From positions 23,423,245 through 23,487,244 of the forward strand of contig OZ038528.1 of the NCBI GenBank assembly GCA_964036665.1: a stretch of DNA of 64,000 bases. The letters run 5' to 3'. The translations under genes and the position numbers were made by a program. Origin of the DNA: Gordius sp. MW1. Its lineage: Eukaryota; Nematomorpha; Gordioida; Gordea; Gordiidae. This document shows, piece after piece, positions 25,301 to 35,000 of this stretch. Numbering within the stretch: the stretch's first letter is position 1; each line of letters opens with the position of its first letter. Below the pieces are notes generated by a model that had not been told where the DNA came from, made no database searches, and worked only from the letters and a program-made list of their open reading frames with translations.

Positions 25301-25407
25301 CGTTTGGTGAGGTAAGCGACGGCAGACGATTCATACTCAGTCACGTGATGAAAAGTCGTGGGCGATTGGTCGAGGAGATCAGCTGATTTGCGTTTGAATA
25401 TCGTCAT
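16357..25407 (-). CDS. Unrecognised five-exon gene, 200-residue protein
   Basis: Reconstructed on the minus strand from exons 25407-25242, 20610-20441, 19544-19397, 18285-18208 and 16397-16357. Phases match at every junction (1, 0, 1, 1) and all introns are GT-AG with good sites, for example AAC|gtaagg after exon 2 and ctacag before it. The product begins MTIFKRKSADLLDQSPTT and ends APLAEPELYEDF. It is polar and acidic, with no signal peptide or membrane segment, clusters of Ser/Asp/Tyr, and two small cysteine groups (GCCANSC, GCSQDC). I do not recognise the family. A strong pyrimidine-rich acceptor (CCGTTCCTCAG) lies 15 bases upstream of the ATG and the frame stays open across it. The ATG may thus follow a 5' UTR intron, or be internal to a longer protein, such as a receptor with this as cytoplasmic tail. 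Introns carry hAT MITEs. Confidence 0.65.
16504..16698 (+). mobile_element. HINE-B element, short copy
   Basis: Starts with CTTGGGCGAGGTC (a degenerate CTCG/CGAG hairpin) and ends CGAGCCCATAAACTGCAATT. It contains GGGCATTAGCTAG, AGTCTTTTACAAAAGCATA and GTCCACAGCCATTAAAAA. The last supplies the empty site for the insertion at 23920-25060. Confidence 0.6.
16935..17065. mobile_element. Short palindromic G-run element (CATGGGCG family)
   Basis: Runs from CATGGGCATATTAGGG to CTTGGCTACGCCCATG, with GGGGGGCAGCCGCCCC and a C run at the right. It is one of about ten similar copies of 130-170 bp in this window. No clean target duplication was seen. Confidence 0.6.
17071..17205. mobile_element. RepB MITE copy (left end decayed)
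   Basis: Right half with GTCGACTAACAAAAGCCAGG and GTACGACACTA; the left end is diverged. It abuts the CATGGGCG element ending at 17065. Confidence 0.45.
17332..17481. mobile_element. RepB MITE copy
   Basis: Left end TATCGTAAAAACGGCTGGGC, right end CCAGGCGTTTTTACAACACT, with GGTCGATCAAACATAAA inside. Confidence 0.6.
17645..17890 (+). repeat. Interspersed repeat shared with about 32690-32905
   Basis: Shares TTTGCAAGTTATTGAC, AAATATATTCGTGTT and AATCTGCAAACA with the second locus in the same order and orientation. The 60-codon minus-strand frame here is not conserved between the two copies and is not a gene. Confidence 0.5.
17904..18160. mobile_element. Small hAT-type MITE with GGCCCGAGCCCG motifs
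   Basis: The ends TTGAGCGCTGCA and (complement) TAGAGCCCTCCA form imperfect TIRs. The flanks ATCATCCT (17896-17903) and ATCATCAT (18161-18168) match at 7 of 8. The interior has CGGCCCGAGCCCG-like pentamer arrays on both sides. Lies in the last intron of the minus-strand gene, 48 bp from exon 4. Confidence 0.65.
19225..19371. mobile_element. RepB MITE just downstream of exon 3 of the minus-strand gene
   Basis: Ends TGGTGTTGCAAAAATGGC and CAAACAAAACCCAGCC, with TCGACC motifs inside. It lies 25 bp inside the intron after the donor at 19396. Confidence 0.5.
19773..19941. mobile_element. CATGGGCG-family palindromic element
   Basis: Runs CATGGGCGTAGCCAAAGG to GCTGGCTACGCCCATG, with a G run and GGGAGGGGCGGCTGTCCC at the left, and CCCCTCC and CCCCCC runs at the right. 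Good terminal inverted repeats of about 14 bp. Confidence 0.65.
20257..20428. mobile_element. RepB MITE just downstream of exon 2 of the minus-strand gene
   Basis: Contains GGGCTGTAAAAACGGCTGATGGG at the left and GGTCGACCAAACAAAATTCAGG at the right. It ends about 12 bp from the donor of exon 2 (20440-20439). Confidence 0.5.
20769..21477. mobile_element. hAT-like element with (CCCGA) motifs, copy 2
   Basis: The left part has GCGACCCGAAAGCATTTTG and GACCCGACCTGGCCCGAAAG. The right part has AACCCGACCCGAAGACATTT and ends GTGCGGGTCTCTA, the inverse of TAGAGACCCGCAC. Related to 23920-25060. The left boundary is uncertain and no clean duplication was found. Confidence 0.45.
21741..23462. mobile_element. 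CATAGACTA-family MITE enlarged by an internal insertion
   Basis: The ends CAAAGACTACAATACATAAA and GATGAGCAGTCTATCTAGTC match the family of 568-1027, 39196-39605 and 40010-40449, which are only 410-460 bp. Here the interior is expanded by the TGCTCAGT-array element and a HINE-type end (AATTGCTATGCAATTTATG at about 23307). Confidence 0.5.
22022..23290. mobile_element. Element with inverted arrays of TGCTCAGT, class unknown
   Basis: About ten copies of TGCTCAGTA/TGTTCAGT lie at 22022-22225 on the plus strand. About eleven copies of ACTGAGCA, their complement, lie at 23045-23290. The middle (22440-22570) holds a short frame reading WQKRKRGRPSKAKS, which contains an AT-hook-like RGRPSK core, next to a strong-looking donor (ATG|GTAAGT). 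This may be a decayed transposase exon. No terminal duplication was defined. Confidence 0.5.
23513..23674. mobile_element. CATGGGCG-family palindromic element
   Basis: Runs CATGGGCGTACCCAGGTTTT to CTGCGTACGCCCATT, with an 11-base G run at the left and a C run at the right. The interior GGCAAAACGTTTAAAAGTTC is shared with 33491-33720. Confidence 0.65.
23818..25170 (+). mobile_element. HINE-B element interrupted by a hAT-type element
   Basis: The left part begins GCTCGGGCGAGGTC (a perfect CTCG-GG-CGAG hairpin) and continues with GGGCATTAGCTAG. The right part resumes at CCACAGCCATTAAAAACCCG and ends CGAGCCCATAGATTGCATAG. The two parts join across 23920-25060 exactly as in the uninterrupted copy at 16504-16698. 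Confidence 0.65.
23920..25060. mobile_element. hAT-type non-autonomous element built of CCCGA arrays
   Basis: The 12-bp perfect TIR is TAGAGAACTGCA / TGCAGTTCTCTA. The left subterminal region has repeats of about 40 bp containing (CCCGA)n and AAATCATTTTCAAATTTTCT. The right subterminal region has the same repeats, ending in (GGTCG)n. The flanks GTCCACAG and (A)GCCACAG are an imperfect 7-8 bp duplication of the HINE-B target. No transposase frame. Confidence 0.7.
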
Positions 25408-26740
25408 TTCAAATAATACCCTGAGGAACGGGGGAAACCAAAATAAATTCAGGAATATTAATATGAATTGACCTCAAGGTAATAAAAATTGAATAAAGCT
25501 AAAAACAATATTTAGATTAGGTGCAAACTTGTAATCATATAAACTAAGGGTGGTAAGTGATGCAAAATAATAGATTTTTTTTATACAAATAGCGTTAAAT
25601 ATCAAAAAAATTTATTATCCTCCCCCCTTCCTATTTAAACTTAACATTAATTAATGTGGGCATTCATGAGCCACGGTATTTTAAATTTGTATTAATGAAA
25701 TTGAATATAAATATCAGATTAATGGTTTTTTCATACAATCAAATTTGAAATCATGAATGGAATTTAGACTTTTTTGAAAATCATCTAAGTTATGTTTTTA
25801 CTTTTTAGACATACAATGTTTAATTTAGAAGTTAAATTTTATGAATAGTAAGATGAAAATTTGTTAAAAAAAACTATCTAATGAGTGTTCACAGAAGGTT
25901 GGAAAAAATAGACTTCATAGGATCCATCCTAGAAAAATAGCTTTACTATAATACAACTTTTATTTTTATAATTTATATATAAAAAGAACATTTAACTATT
26001 TTATATTTGTCCACATTAATTGATGTAGAGTTTTTATTTGGGTTGAGGCCATAGCATTAAAAGGAGAGCAAAAAAATATTTTATATTTTTACACTCAAAA
26101 TTTTTATCCCCACACCCCAGTCCAAACCCTGGCTAGCCCATGTATGAGGCAATTTTATATAATGTGATGTTACTTTTTTGAAAAAATACTTCAGTTGAAT
26201 TTTAATGTATATAAATGTGGTAAAAAGCATTGTCTTTTGCAAGAGGTGACAGCTAGATGTATAGAAAAATAGTGGCTAAAATAACATTGGAATTCGGTGG
26301 GGGGAATTTTTAATCAGCCTAGCAATTACTGACATACTTGAGCAAATCAAAAATTGGACTGAAATTCAGAGGAAAGGGGGTTAAACTTAAAAGGTTTATT
26401 AAACACATAATACCGAACTTAGAATATAAGCCATTAATTAGGTAAAATTAGAAACAACTGCAAAACAATTGTAAATTTATTAAGGTTTTTTTATGGTAAA
26501 AAGAAGTGTGAAAAAAATAAATAGCCATATAAATCCATTTTGCTACTATGTCTAATTTAGCTTTTTAAAAATTTATAACTAGACAACAATAAGTTGTTTT
26601 TTGAGTTAATAATACAATATATTCCCGAAAAACATTATTTAAAGGTTAATTTATCAACATTAATAAATGTATACCTTGTTTTTTTTTAAATATAAAGATT
26701 GAGATAGCATAAGAAGAAATTTTAAATTATTTGTTAAGTA

Positions 26741-26980
26741 TATTATCAGGAATTGTCGAGGGTGTTAAAAACAAATTATAATTATTATAAAATTTCGTTT
26801 TCATAGAAAACATCATCAGGTAGGTAAAATAAATTTAAATAAAATAGAATATAAACTAGATAGAATGTTCTTTTGGTTCTCGGGAATTGTCAATATTTAT
26901 CTGATGATGTTTTCTATGAAAACGAAATATTATAATAATTATAATTTGTTTTTAAAACCCTCAACAATTCCCGATAATAT
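26741..26980. repeat. Long inverted repeat, about 80-bp arms
   Basis: The left arm 26741-26820 (AATTGTCGAGGGTGTT ... GAAAACATCATCAG) is matched by the complement at 26901-26980 (CTGATGATGTTTTC ... ACCCTCAACAATTC) with few mismatches, around an 80-bp loop. It would form a stable hairpin and may be a MITE; no duplication was identified. Confidence 0.65.
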
Positions 26981-27577
26981 ATCTATGAAGAAACTTGATT
27001 ATGAGGGTAAAAATATTCTAAAAAATTGTTAAGTAAATTAAAAATACCATAAGCAAACAATAGATTAACTACTTAATTTTAATTATACAAAAGTCAATAA
27101 TTTTCATATTTATAATTGTAATCTGTAAAGATTTTTATTATTATAAAATAATTTATTTTTTACCTTATATAAGAGTAAATAACATTTGATAAAATAAGTA
27201 ATTGGATAAAAAAATATGATGTCTATATGCAAATATAATCATTCAATGGTAATGTATATTGGAGAAAAGATAGTCTTAGTCTTACAATTATTGATTTTTG
27301 GAAAACTATTCATGTATGGGGTAACCTTCTTTGTCTTTATAAACTATAGAATTTAATTAAAATATACTGCTATTAGGTGCTATAAAATATGTATTTATAA
27401 ACACAAATAGCATAAACAAAATTTAGAACAAAATGTTAAAAAATATTTTTAGCATTTATTAATTCTTAAAGACTTATTATTCAACCCATATATAAGTTAT
27501 AAAAACAATATATCAAAGGGTTTAAAATTAGGACATTTTAATTAAATTTACTATGAACTATTAACCATATTAAATAT

Positions 27578-27730
27578 GGGAATAATTGTAGCCAAGAGGG
27601 GGGGCAGCTGCCCCACTCATTAAAATTTTGTTGAAAATTATTAAAATTATGGAATTTCAAAAAATATTTATTTACACCTCCCTAAATTATTGCCCCCCCC
27701 CCTTTAATTCCAATGCTGGCTCTACCCATG
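27578..27730. mobile_element. CATGGGCG-family element, diverged
   Basis: Left GTAGCCAAGAGGGGGGGCAG, right AATGCTGGCTCTACCCATG with a C run before it. Same layout as 19773-19941. Confidence 0.55.
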
Positions 27731-28581
27731 ATTTGATCTTACAAAGGGATTTAGCATATTTATTAATTATTTAAGAGATGGGTGATAAATAAATGATTTC
27801 AAAAATCAAACCAAAAGTTTGTTATTTCATTCAGAAAATAAATTTAGTATTGGATGCTTGTAGCTACCATTGCAACCTCTGCCTATATTGATATATAATG
27901 AGCTTTTATGCGATGAAAACATAGATAAATTTATGGAAGTCTATAAATAAATTTTTTAGATAATGGAGTCTTTTGGTGATATAAAAATTCATACAATAAG
28001 TATTAATAATTAAATCAGTTCATCAACGCTTACCTGTTAATTTAAAATATCTAAGGTTATGAACGTTCAATTGGCTACATTCAGTACCGTCACTCGTAAT
28101 AAAAAATAATGTTTTGTTATTTAGTTTAGTCAAGTAGCAAAAACAAGTAAATGCCTTTTTGTATATAGACTCATGCAAAAATACTAAATTGCCTCATAAA
28201 AACTTTTAATAATTAAATTTAATGTTGAAAAGCGATACTTAATTTTATTTAAGGTAATAAAACAATTTTCATTTATATGTTTGCGTTATAACTTAACAAG
28301 AGAGGGAGACAAATTTGAAACAAAATTCCCTACCTATTTTTTACAATATAGGCCAGGATAATAACCCACTCATTTTGGTATTGATTCCACTACGCCAATT
28401 TAATTAGAGAAAAGAGGTTTATTTTTATTAGAACCACTTTAGTTCAATTTCTAATGAGGTAACTAACATTAGATTTTGTGGTCAATCGTATTAATAAGCG
28501 ATTTTAAGGATTTTTTATTTAATGCATCGGGATAAATTGGATGCGCACAAGTTAATTGTTTCAAGGATAAATCAATGCTAT

Positions 28582-28857
28582 ATGCTTCGTCTAATTTTAG
28601 CTCAACTTGTTTTGCAACAGATTTTTTGGGTATAAATATTATGTTATTTATTAAAATGTATTAGTGTTTTTTTAAAGATATGGCGTCAAAAAGCTGGAGA
28701 CGGTACTTGTGAAAAAGTAGCAGGAACCTCGTTGCTGGATGATAACAATAACAGATTCATATCGCTTGGAGTTGCATCAATTGGGACGATGCGCAAAGGA
28801 AGTCAACTAAGAATTCAAATTGGTGTGGCGAGGCCTGCAATATGCCTATATGGATGA
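28582..28857 (+). CDS. Putative two-exon secreted protein, or 5' exons of the adhesion GPCR
   Basis: Exon 1 (28582-28629) encodes MLRLILAQLVLQQIFW, a plausible signal peptide. It ends at a GTATAA donor before a 48-bp intron. Exon 2 (28678-28857), after TTTTTTTAAAG, is open for 59 codons in one frame only and is GC-richer than its surroundings; it includes GDGTCEKVAGTSLLDDNNN and RKGSQLRIQI and ends ICLYG-stop. The product would be 75 residues with two cysteines after the signal peptide. I do not recognise a family. Alternatively, a weak internal donor (ATTG|gtgtgg, after 28822, phase 1) could splice in phase to the EGF exon at 32018, making these the first exons of the adhesion GPCR, which otherwise lacks a visible signal peptide. 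Confidence 0.4.
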
Positions 28858-31800
28858 ATGCTAAATAAATTGTAAGATCTATGATTAAACGCTACTGGAT
28901 TTAGGTTAATATAAGTCACGGAGAGGAGAATTAAATTCTAGAGCCTGGTGTTCCTAAAGCTCGAGAAAATGAATGACTATCTCAATGAAAAGAGTGTTCA
29001 ACCACGTTATAAAATCTAGGATATTATAATAAGGATAATGTAAATCGTACTTTATTGAATATGGAGGTGCTGGTGAACACAGGTAGACCACGACCCCGTG
29101 TTATGTGAAAATTTAAAGTTAGGAAAATATGGTAAATATAATCATAGAGAAATACATGGACCCTACTCGATCAAGGTAGTAGAAAGATTAATCATGCACC
29201 ACAAATAAATCCCTATTAAGTCATATAACAACAAATTATTTCAATATTAACTTTCTGGCTATAACAATAATTAGTGATACCTTAAAATGCTAATTTATTA
29301 GAATCGTAATCTTTGTTTAAAAATAAAGCGGTTATAACAAGAATTTTGTCTTTAAAGGTAATCAATAGCAAAACAGTATAGTTTGTAATATATATTCAAT
29401 TAGTATTGAAATTTTTGATATCTATTTTAAAATTAAAGTTGAAGTACACCATCTATCAAGCTTAAATGCAAACATGATATTTTATCTCGAATAAAAATTC
29501 TCACTCAAGCCCCTCTTCAAGAGGTTTATCCAGTCTAACCCTGCCTGCATATTTCATAATTCAATTTCTTGTGTTCTAACTATATAAAAATTAAGTAAAT
29601 GTGTTATATATTTATTAATTAGGTCTCATCATCTTAATTAACATTAGAAAAAAATGGGATATAATCTTTATAGCATGTATTTTAGCAGCTATCTTTCAAA
29701 TTAGTTATAGTGTGTCCTCAATAATAAGGAAATTCTTAGTAATCTACATTTTTTATCATTTGACCAGATAAGTCATGAACACGTCATCATTTATTTGTTT
29801 AAACGGGTTATTATTAATTAATTAAAACAATATGATTTAAAGGTTAAACCAGTAAATATTGATATGACAACTTATCAATTATTTGAAATTTACATGTTTT
29901 AAATGTACGATATCATGATATATTCTCGAGCGCTGTTATTTTATAAGTTGATACATTTATAGCCAAAAAGCAAAGCAACTTAGCTACGTTTTTTAATCAA
30001 GATTTAATAAAAATCAAGCGATATAAAATTGTAGAAACACAAAGTAAAAAAACTTTTAAGTTCTTCACATAAAAAAATAAAAATTAAAATCGATGATAAT
30101 TTTGGCGAGACTGAAAGATAGATTTTTCTATTTTTTTAACTAACATATCGTCTTATTATCTCACAAATCATGTTTTTACTAATTACCCAGTGAATCAAAT
30201 ACAAAGTATATTTCAAACAAAGTTTAATATACAAAATTCTTGTGCTTTTGATCGATTTCTTATTCTATCTTATATTGATAATTAGAAAAAACATCAGCTT
30301 TTCCTGCATTCGGTTAGATATATATTAGTTTGAGCAATAGAAATATTCTATTACATACGAAATTATAATATAAGATTGGATCTAACTAGTGTTGTAAAAA
30401 CGAATGGGTTTTGATTGATCTGCAGTAACCATTTCTATTTAATTGATTGCTCGCGGCATATACTTATTTAGTTGACTCATTTATATTACCTTATATAACT
30501 AGCGGCATACTACTTACGAACTCTTTTCTTTTCCCTCACTTTATTATATACCTTCAATAAAGAGTACCCCCTCCCAATAGGTCCCTTCGGTTCAACCAAA
30601 CTAACGGTCGAACCAGGTCTTCGACTAAGCCTAGAAGTCAACTGAGAAAAACAGACCAAAAAATCTTGGTCTGATTATGCCTAGTCTACTAAAATCAATG
30701 GTCGACCAAACGAAACCCAGCCGTTTTTACAAAATCAGATGTTGGGATTGGGAATGACCCAGCCCCATTTTCTTTATTAATATAAAATTTCTTATAAACT
30801 TAACTAAATTAAGCTAAAAAATACTCTTTTTAACTTCAAAATCATTAGCATTATTTCGCCCACCCCCTTTGTAATTTAAATCCTGTCTCTACATTAATAC
30901 ACTATGTTATAATATCAAATAGCAATTACGTCTGGACACGCAATATTTAAATATTAAATTAATCAAATGGTGATGGCAATATATCGATATTTAATTATTT
31001 ATATACTATTAGACTAGACAACTGATTAAATTTAACTGTTAATTTTGTTTTATTAGGCTACTCTGTTATTTATCTTCATTTTTATTGCAAGGATAATGAT
31101 TTAAAAATTTCATCTTTTTTAAACTAATTTTATATTGATGGCAAACAAACAGTTTAAATGACACATAAATATTTATATTTTATTAAAATAAGTATAATTC
31201 ATACCTTCATTATTAGTGACAATTAATTTGTTAGCAGCTTTTATAATTTATTAATTTTTACTTATTTTCTATAATATTTTACAATTTTATTAAAAACTTT
31301 TTTATTGACTATCTTATTCATATAGTAAATAAAATTTACTTTTCACTAAATTTATAATTCCTTAACGCAACGTTTTTAATAAGATATTATTTGTCAAAGT
31401 ATGTTACTTATATATTATTTAATCGCATAAAATGTTATATAGTTTAATAACAATCAAAATCAATTTTTTATAATGAAGATAAAAACACTCTTTAGCCTAG
31501 CTCTTTGTTATCTAATATCAAATTTACAATCCTCCCGTTTTATCTGTAAAACTCGATACATTATTGAAAATCAGATAGTTAATATTATAGCCCTTTTTAG
31601 CATATATACACTATCTGATTTTTATATCATGACACCCAAATGATAATGGTTTTATCATTGTTAGGGCCAAACTGCCCCGTTTACTAATTGAAATATACGA
31701 TATTCAACTATATTTCCCCTCACCATATTGATGCAGCCATTATATGCGGAGAAAATTATTTTTATATGTTGATTAAAATTTGGATTTTTATACAATTAGC

Positions 31801-32017
31801 TATTATTCAAACGCGATGTGAAGTTTTGACAAGTAATTTATGTTTAAAATTTTAAAATCTTGTAACTAAAAATATAACCTTTTTATAATTTATTAAGCAA
31901 ATGCAATATCAATTTTTGGTTAAATAAAATTTTGGTATTCTTTATTCTTACAAGCTAATAAGATACATTTTTTATATTTAATAATTCCTTAATTTTTAAA
32001 TTATTTAATTTTTTTAG
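28858..32017. other. AT-rich stretch, no gene supported
   Basis: Contains a long RepB copy (30387-30737) and otherwise no coding signal or recognisable repeat. If the 28582 exons belong to the receptor, this is its first long intron. Confidence 0.45.
30387..30737. mobile_element. RepB MITE, long copy
   Basis: Ends TAGTGTTGTAAAAACGAATG and CCCAGCCGTTTTTACAAAATCA. At about 350 bp it is twice the usual length, with unrelated sequence in the middle. Confidence 0.55.
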
Positions 32018-32083
32018 TTTTAGAGGACATCTTATGCGACGAGAATCCATGTCATAATGGAGGGACATGCATTAGAGTCACGG
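32018..32083 (+). other. Exon: first half of an EGF-like domain
   Basis: Encodes LEDILCDENPCHNGGTCIRV, with cysteines 1-3 of an EGF domain in the usual C-x4-C-x5-C spacing. It ends in phase 1 at CACGG|gtatga. The acceptor could be after 32017, 32023 or 32025; 32018 keeps the Leu-Glu residues and phase 1. Cysteines 4-6 are on the exon at 38430-38504, not on the next exon. Confidence 0.7.
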
Positions 32084-35000
32084 GTATGATCCCAAATTAT
32101 TTTATATAGTTTTAAAAACAATAATATTTCTCATTTTATAGACATTTCCTCAGTTTTTACTAAATTTTATCCCCCCCCCACCAAAAAAATTTCTTTTTGA
32201 TTAAATGGTTAATTTTATTTCAAGCAATTTTGAGTTGTTTTACAGGAATATATTTACAATTATTACAAAATTATTATAATAAGGACTTTTTAACTTTTCA
32301 ATCTTTTATAACAATTACATTAAGCAGGGTATTATAATTTGAAATTTATGATGTTATTTGAAAATTAACTTGGATAAACCTATTTCAAAATTTATAAATT
32401 GATAAATATTTAATTGGTCATTCTTTCCATATTATACCTGGGCTATCAGTAATCTTTGTAAACAATCTTATACTATGTGTAGTCTTAATGTCTTTTATAA
32501 ATTAGATTAACTTGTTTATTAATAAATATTTTCATATTAATGAATTTACATCATTCTTATCAGTATAGAGAGGATAAAGAGGGGCATTCCCCCCTCTCCT
32601 TATCGTTGAAATTAAGCATCTATCGTCAAACTGTTTGCAGATTCTGGTAGAGTTCTTTCTGTGAACACTTATATAATTTTAATTTTTTTATTAACATTTT
32701 ACCGAATAATTTGCAAGTTATTGACATTTGAAAACTCTAAAATTACTGTGTTTAGTAACTTTACAGCAAATATTTAAAAAACTTGACGTACAGATAAAAA
32801 AAAAATTAAAAATATATTCGTGTTTACAGCGATCTAACAAAATCTGTAAACAGTTTGCCAGTCGTTTTCTTGTTCAACTAGGTAATTACAAAAAAATCAG
32901 TTTTCTGACCTCCACCCCCTCTTTAAGTTTACTCTTGACCATCACAATTCTGTTATCTTAATGTTTTATTTTATACTAGCTGACCCGGCAAACGTTGTTT
33001 TGCCATATAAAAAATATTTTAAAAAAAAATTAAAAAATTTAAATAAGAAAATTTAAAACTACCAAAAAGCAAACGTTGTTTTGCCATATTAAAAATATTT
33101 TAAAAAAAATTAAAAAATTTAAATAAGAAAATTTAAAACTACCAAAAAAAAATTTAAAAACTCAACTAAACGAAAAATAACAAATAATTGATATTTTAAA
33201 GGGTGGTTTAAAACACAAAATTTTACCTCAATAATGTTCGAATTCAAATTTTCATGAAGCAAATTTTTTTTAAGTCAAATTTACCTATAATCAAAAAAAA
33301 ATATCGCGCCTGGCCTTTATGATCAAATATAAACAAAAGGCGGATACGGATACGCATATAGGTTATTTAACGAAAAATAACAAATAATTGATATCTTTAA
33401 GGGTGGTTAAAAACACAAAATTTTACCTCAATAATGTTCGAATTTAAATTTTCATGAAGCAAATTTTTTAAGTCAAATTTACCTATAATCATGGGCGTAG
33501 CCAGGTTTTGGATTAGGGGGGGGGGCAAAACGTTAAAAAGTTCAATTAGAGGGGGGCAAAACATAAATTTTTTAAATTTTTCAATGTTTTTGCATTGAAA
33601 AAAATTTGGTTTCGCAAATTAGGAGGGGGGCAGCCGAGGATTTCAATACAAAAACCCTTAAAAATTAAAAAAAAATTATGTTTTGCCCCACCCCCTAATT
33701 AGCCAGGCAGGCGGGGGCAGGGGACGCGGCTGCCCCCCCCCCCCCTATTTGAACTTAACTCCAATTAATACAGATGCTTATTAGCGAATTTACACAAAAA
33801 TAAAAGATCACTATGGAAATCGTCAAATCTAACACATACACGGATCAATGCCATCCAATTAGATTTTAACGCGTTTTCTTTTTAATATTAATTGCTATGC
33901 AATTTATGGGCTCGATTTTTGTTGTCCGTCCGTCCGTTGTCCGTCCGTCCGTTACCCTCCCTATCTATTTGCATTGGGTATATTAGGTTATCGATTTTTT
34001 AAATTAATGCATGAGAAAGAGGTGACCCACCCCTCATCTCTATCTCCCTCGCTGTGTTATTTTTTAAATTAATGCATAAGAGGTGCCTCACCCCTCATCT
34101 CTATCTCCCTCGGTGTGTTATATATAAGATTTGTTAAATTATCTATTATATAATAAACATAAATAAAAGTTGTTTACTTTTAATTGCTATGCAATTTAAC
34201 TAGTTTTTGTTATATAATAAACATAGATAAAAGTTGTTTACTGTTAATGCTATGCAATTTAACTAGTTATATAATAAACATAAATAAATGTTGTTTACTT
34301 TTTAATTGCTATGCAATTTAACTAGTTTTGGGGTTAGAATCCCGGAGTTTTTTTGACTCTTATGATTGTTCTTGTTACTATCATTGATAATAAGAATTTT
34401 TGGCCGTCCGCTGGCTGCTGACCAATAAAAAAAATGACCATTGGCCAAAATGTGAATCGAAATTATTTTTTTCGTTTTTTTTGACTATTATGATTGTTCC
34501 TGTTTCTACCATTGCTATTATGACTTTTTGGCCGTCCGCTGGCTGCTGACCAATGTTATATAATAAACATAAATAAAAGTTGTTTACTTTTAATTGCTAT
34601 GCAATTTAACTAGTTTTTGGGTTAGAATCCCGGAGTTTTTTTGACTCTTATGATTGTTCTTGTTACTATCATTGATAATAAGACTTTTTGGCCGTCCGTT
34701 GGCTGCTGACCAATGAAAAAATGACCATTGGCCAAAATGTGAATCCGAGTTTATTTTTTCGTTTTTTTTGACTATTATGATTGTTCCTGTTCCTACCATT
34801 GCTATTATGACTTTTTGGCCGTCCGCTGGCTGCTGACCAATGGAATAAAATGACCATTGGCCAAAATGTGATTCGAAAACTTTTTTTTCGTTTTTTTGAC
34901 TATTATGAATTTATATCCACTTTTACCGTGTCCTGGCTGCTGACCAATGGAATAAAATGACCATTGGCCAAAATGTGATTCGTAAATTTTTTTTTCGTTT

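Larger units (their letters stand above)
25408..28581. other. Intergenic, AT-rich, between divergent genes
   Basis: No gene supported on either strand. It holds a CATGGGCG relic at about 26040-26145 (CCCTGGCTAGCCCATG end), a strong hairpin at 26741-26980 and a CATGGGCG copy at 27578-27730. It would contain any 5' exons and promoter of the minus-strand gene; none could be identified. Confidence 0.5.
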
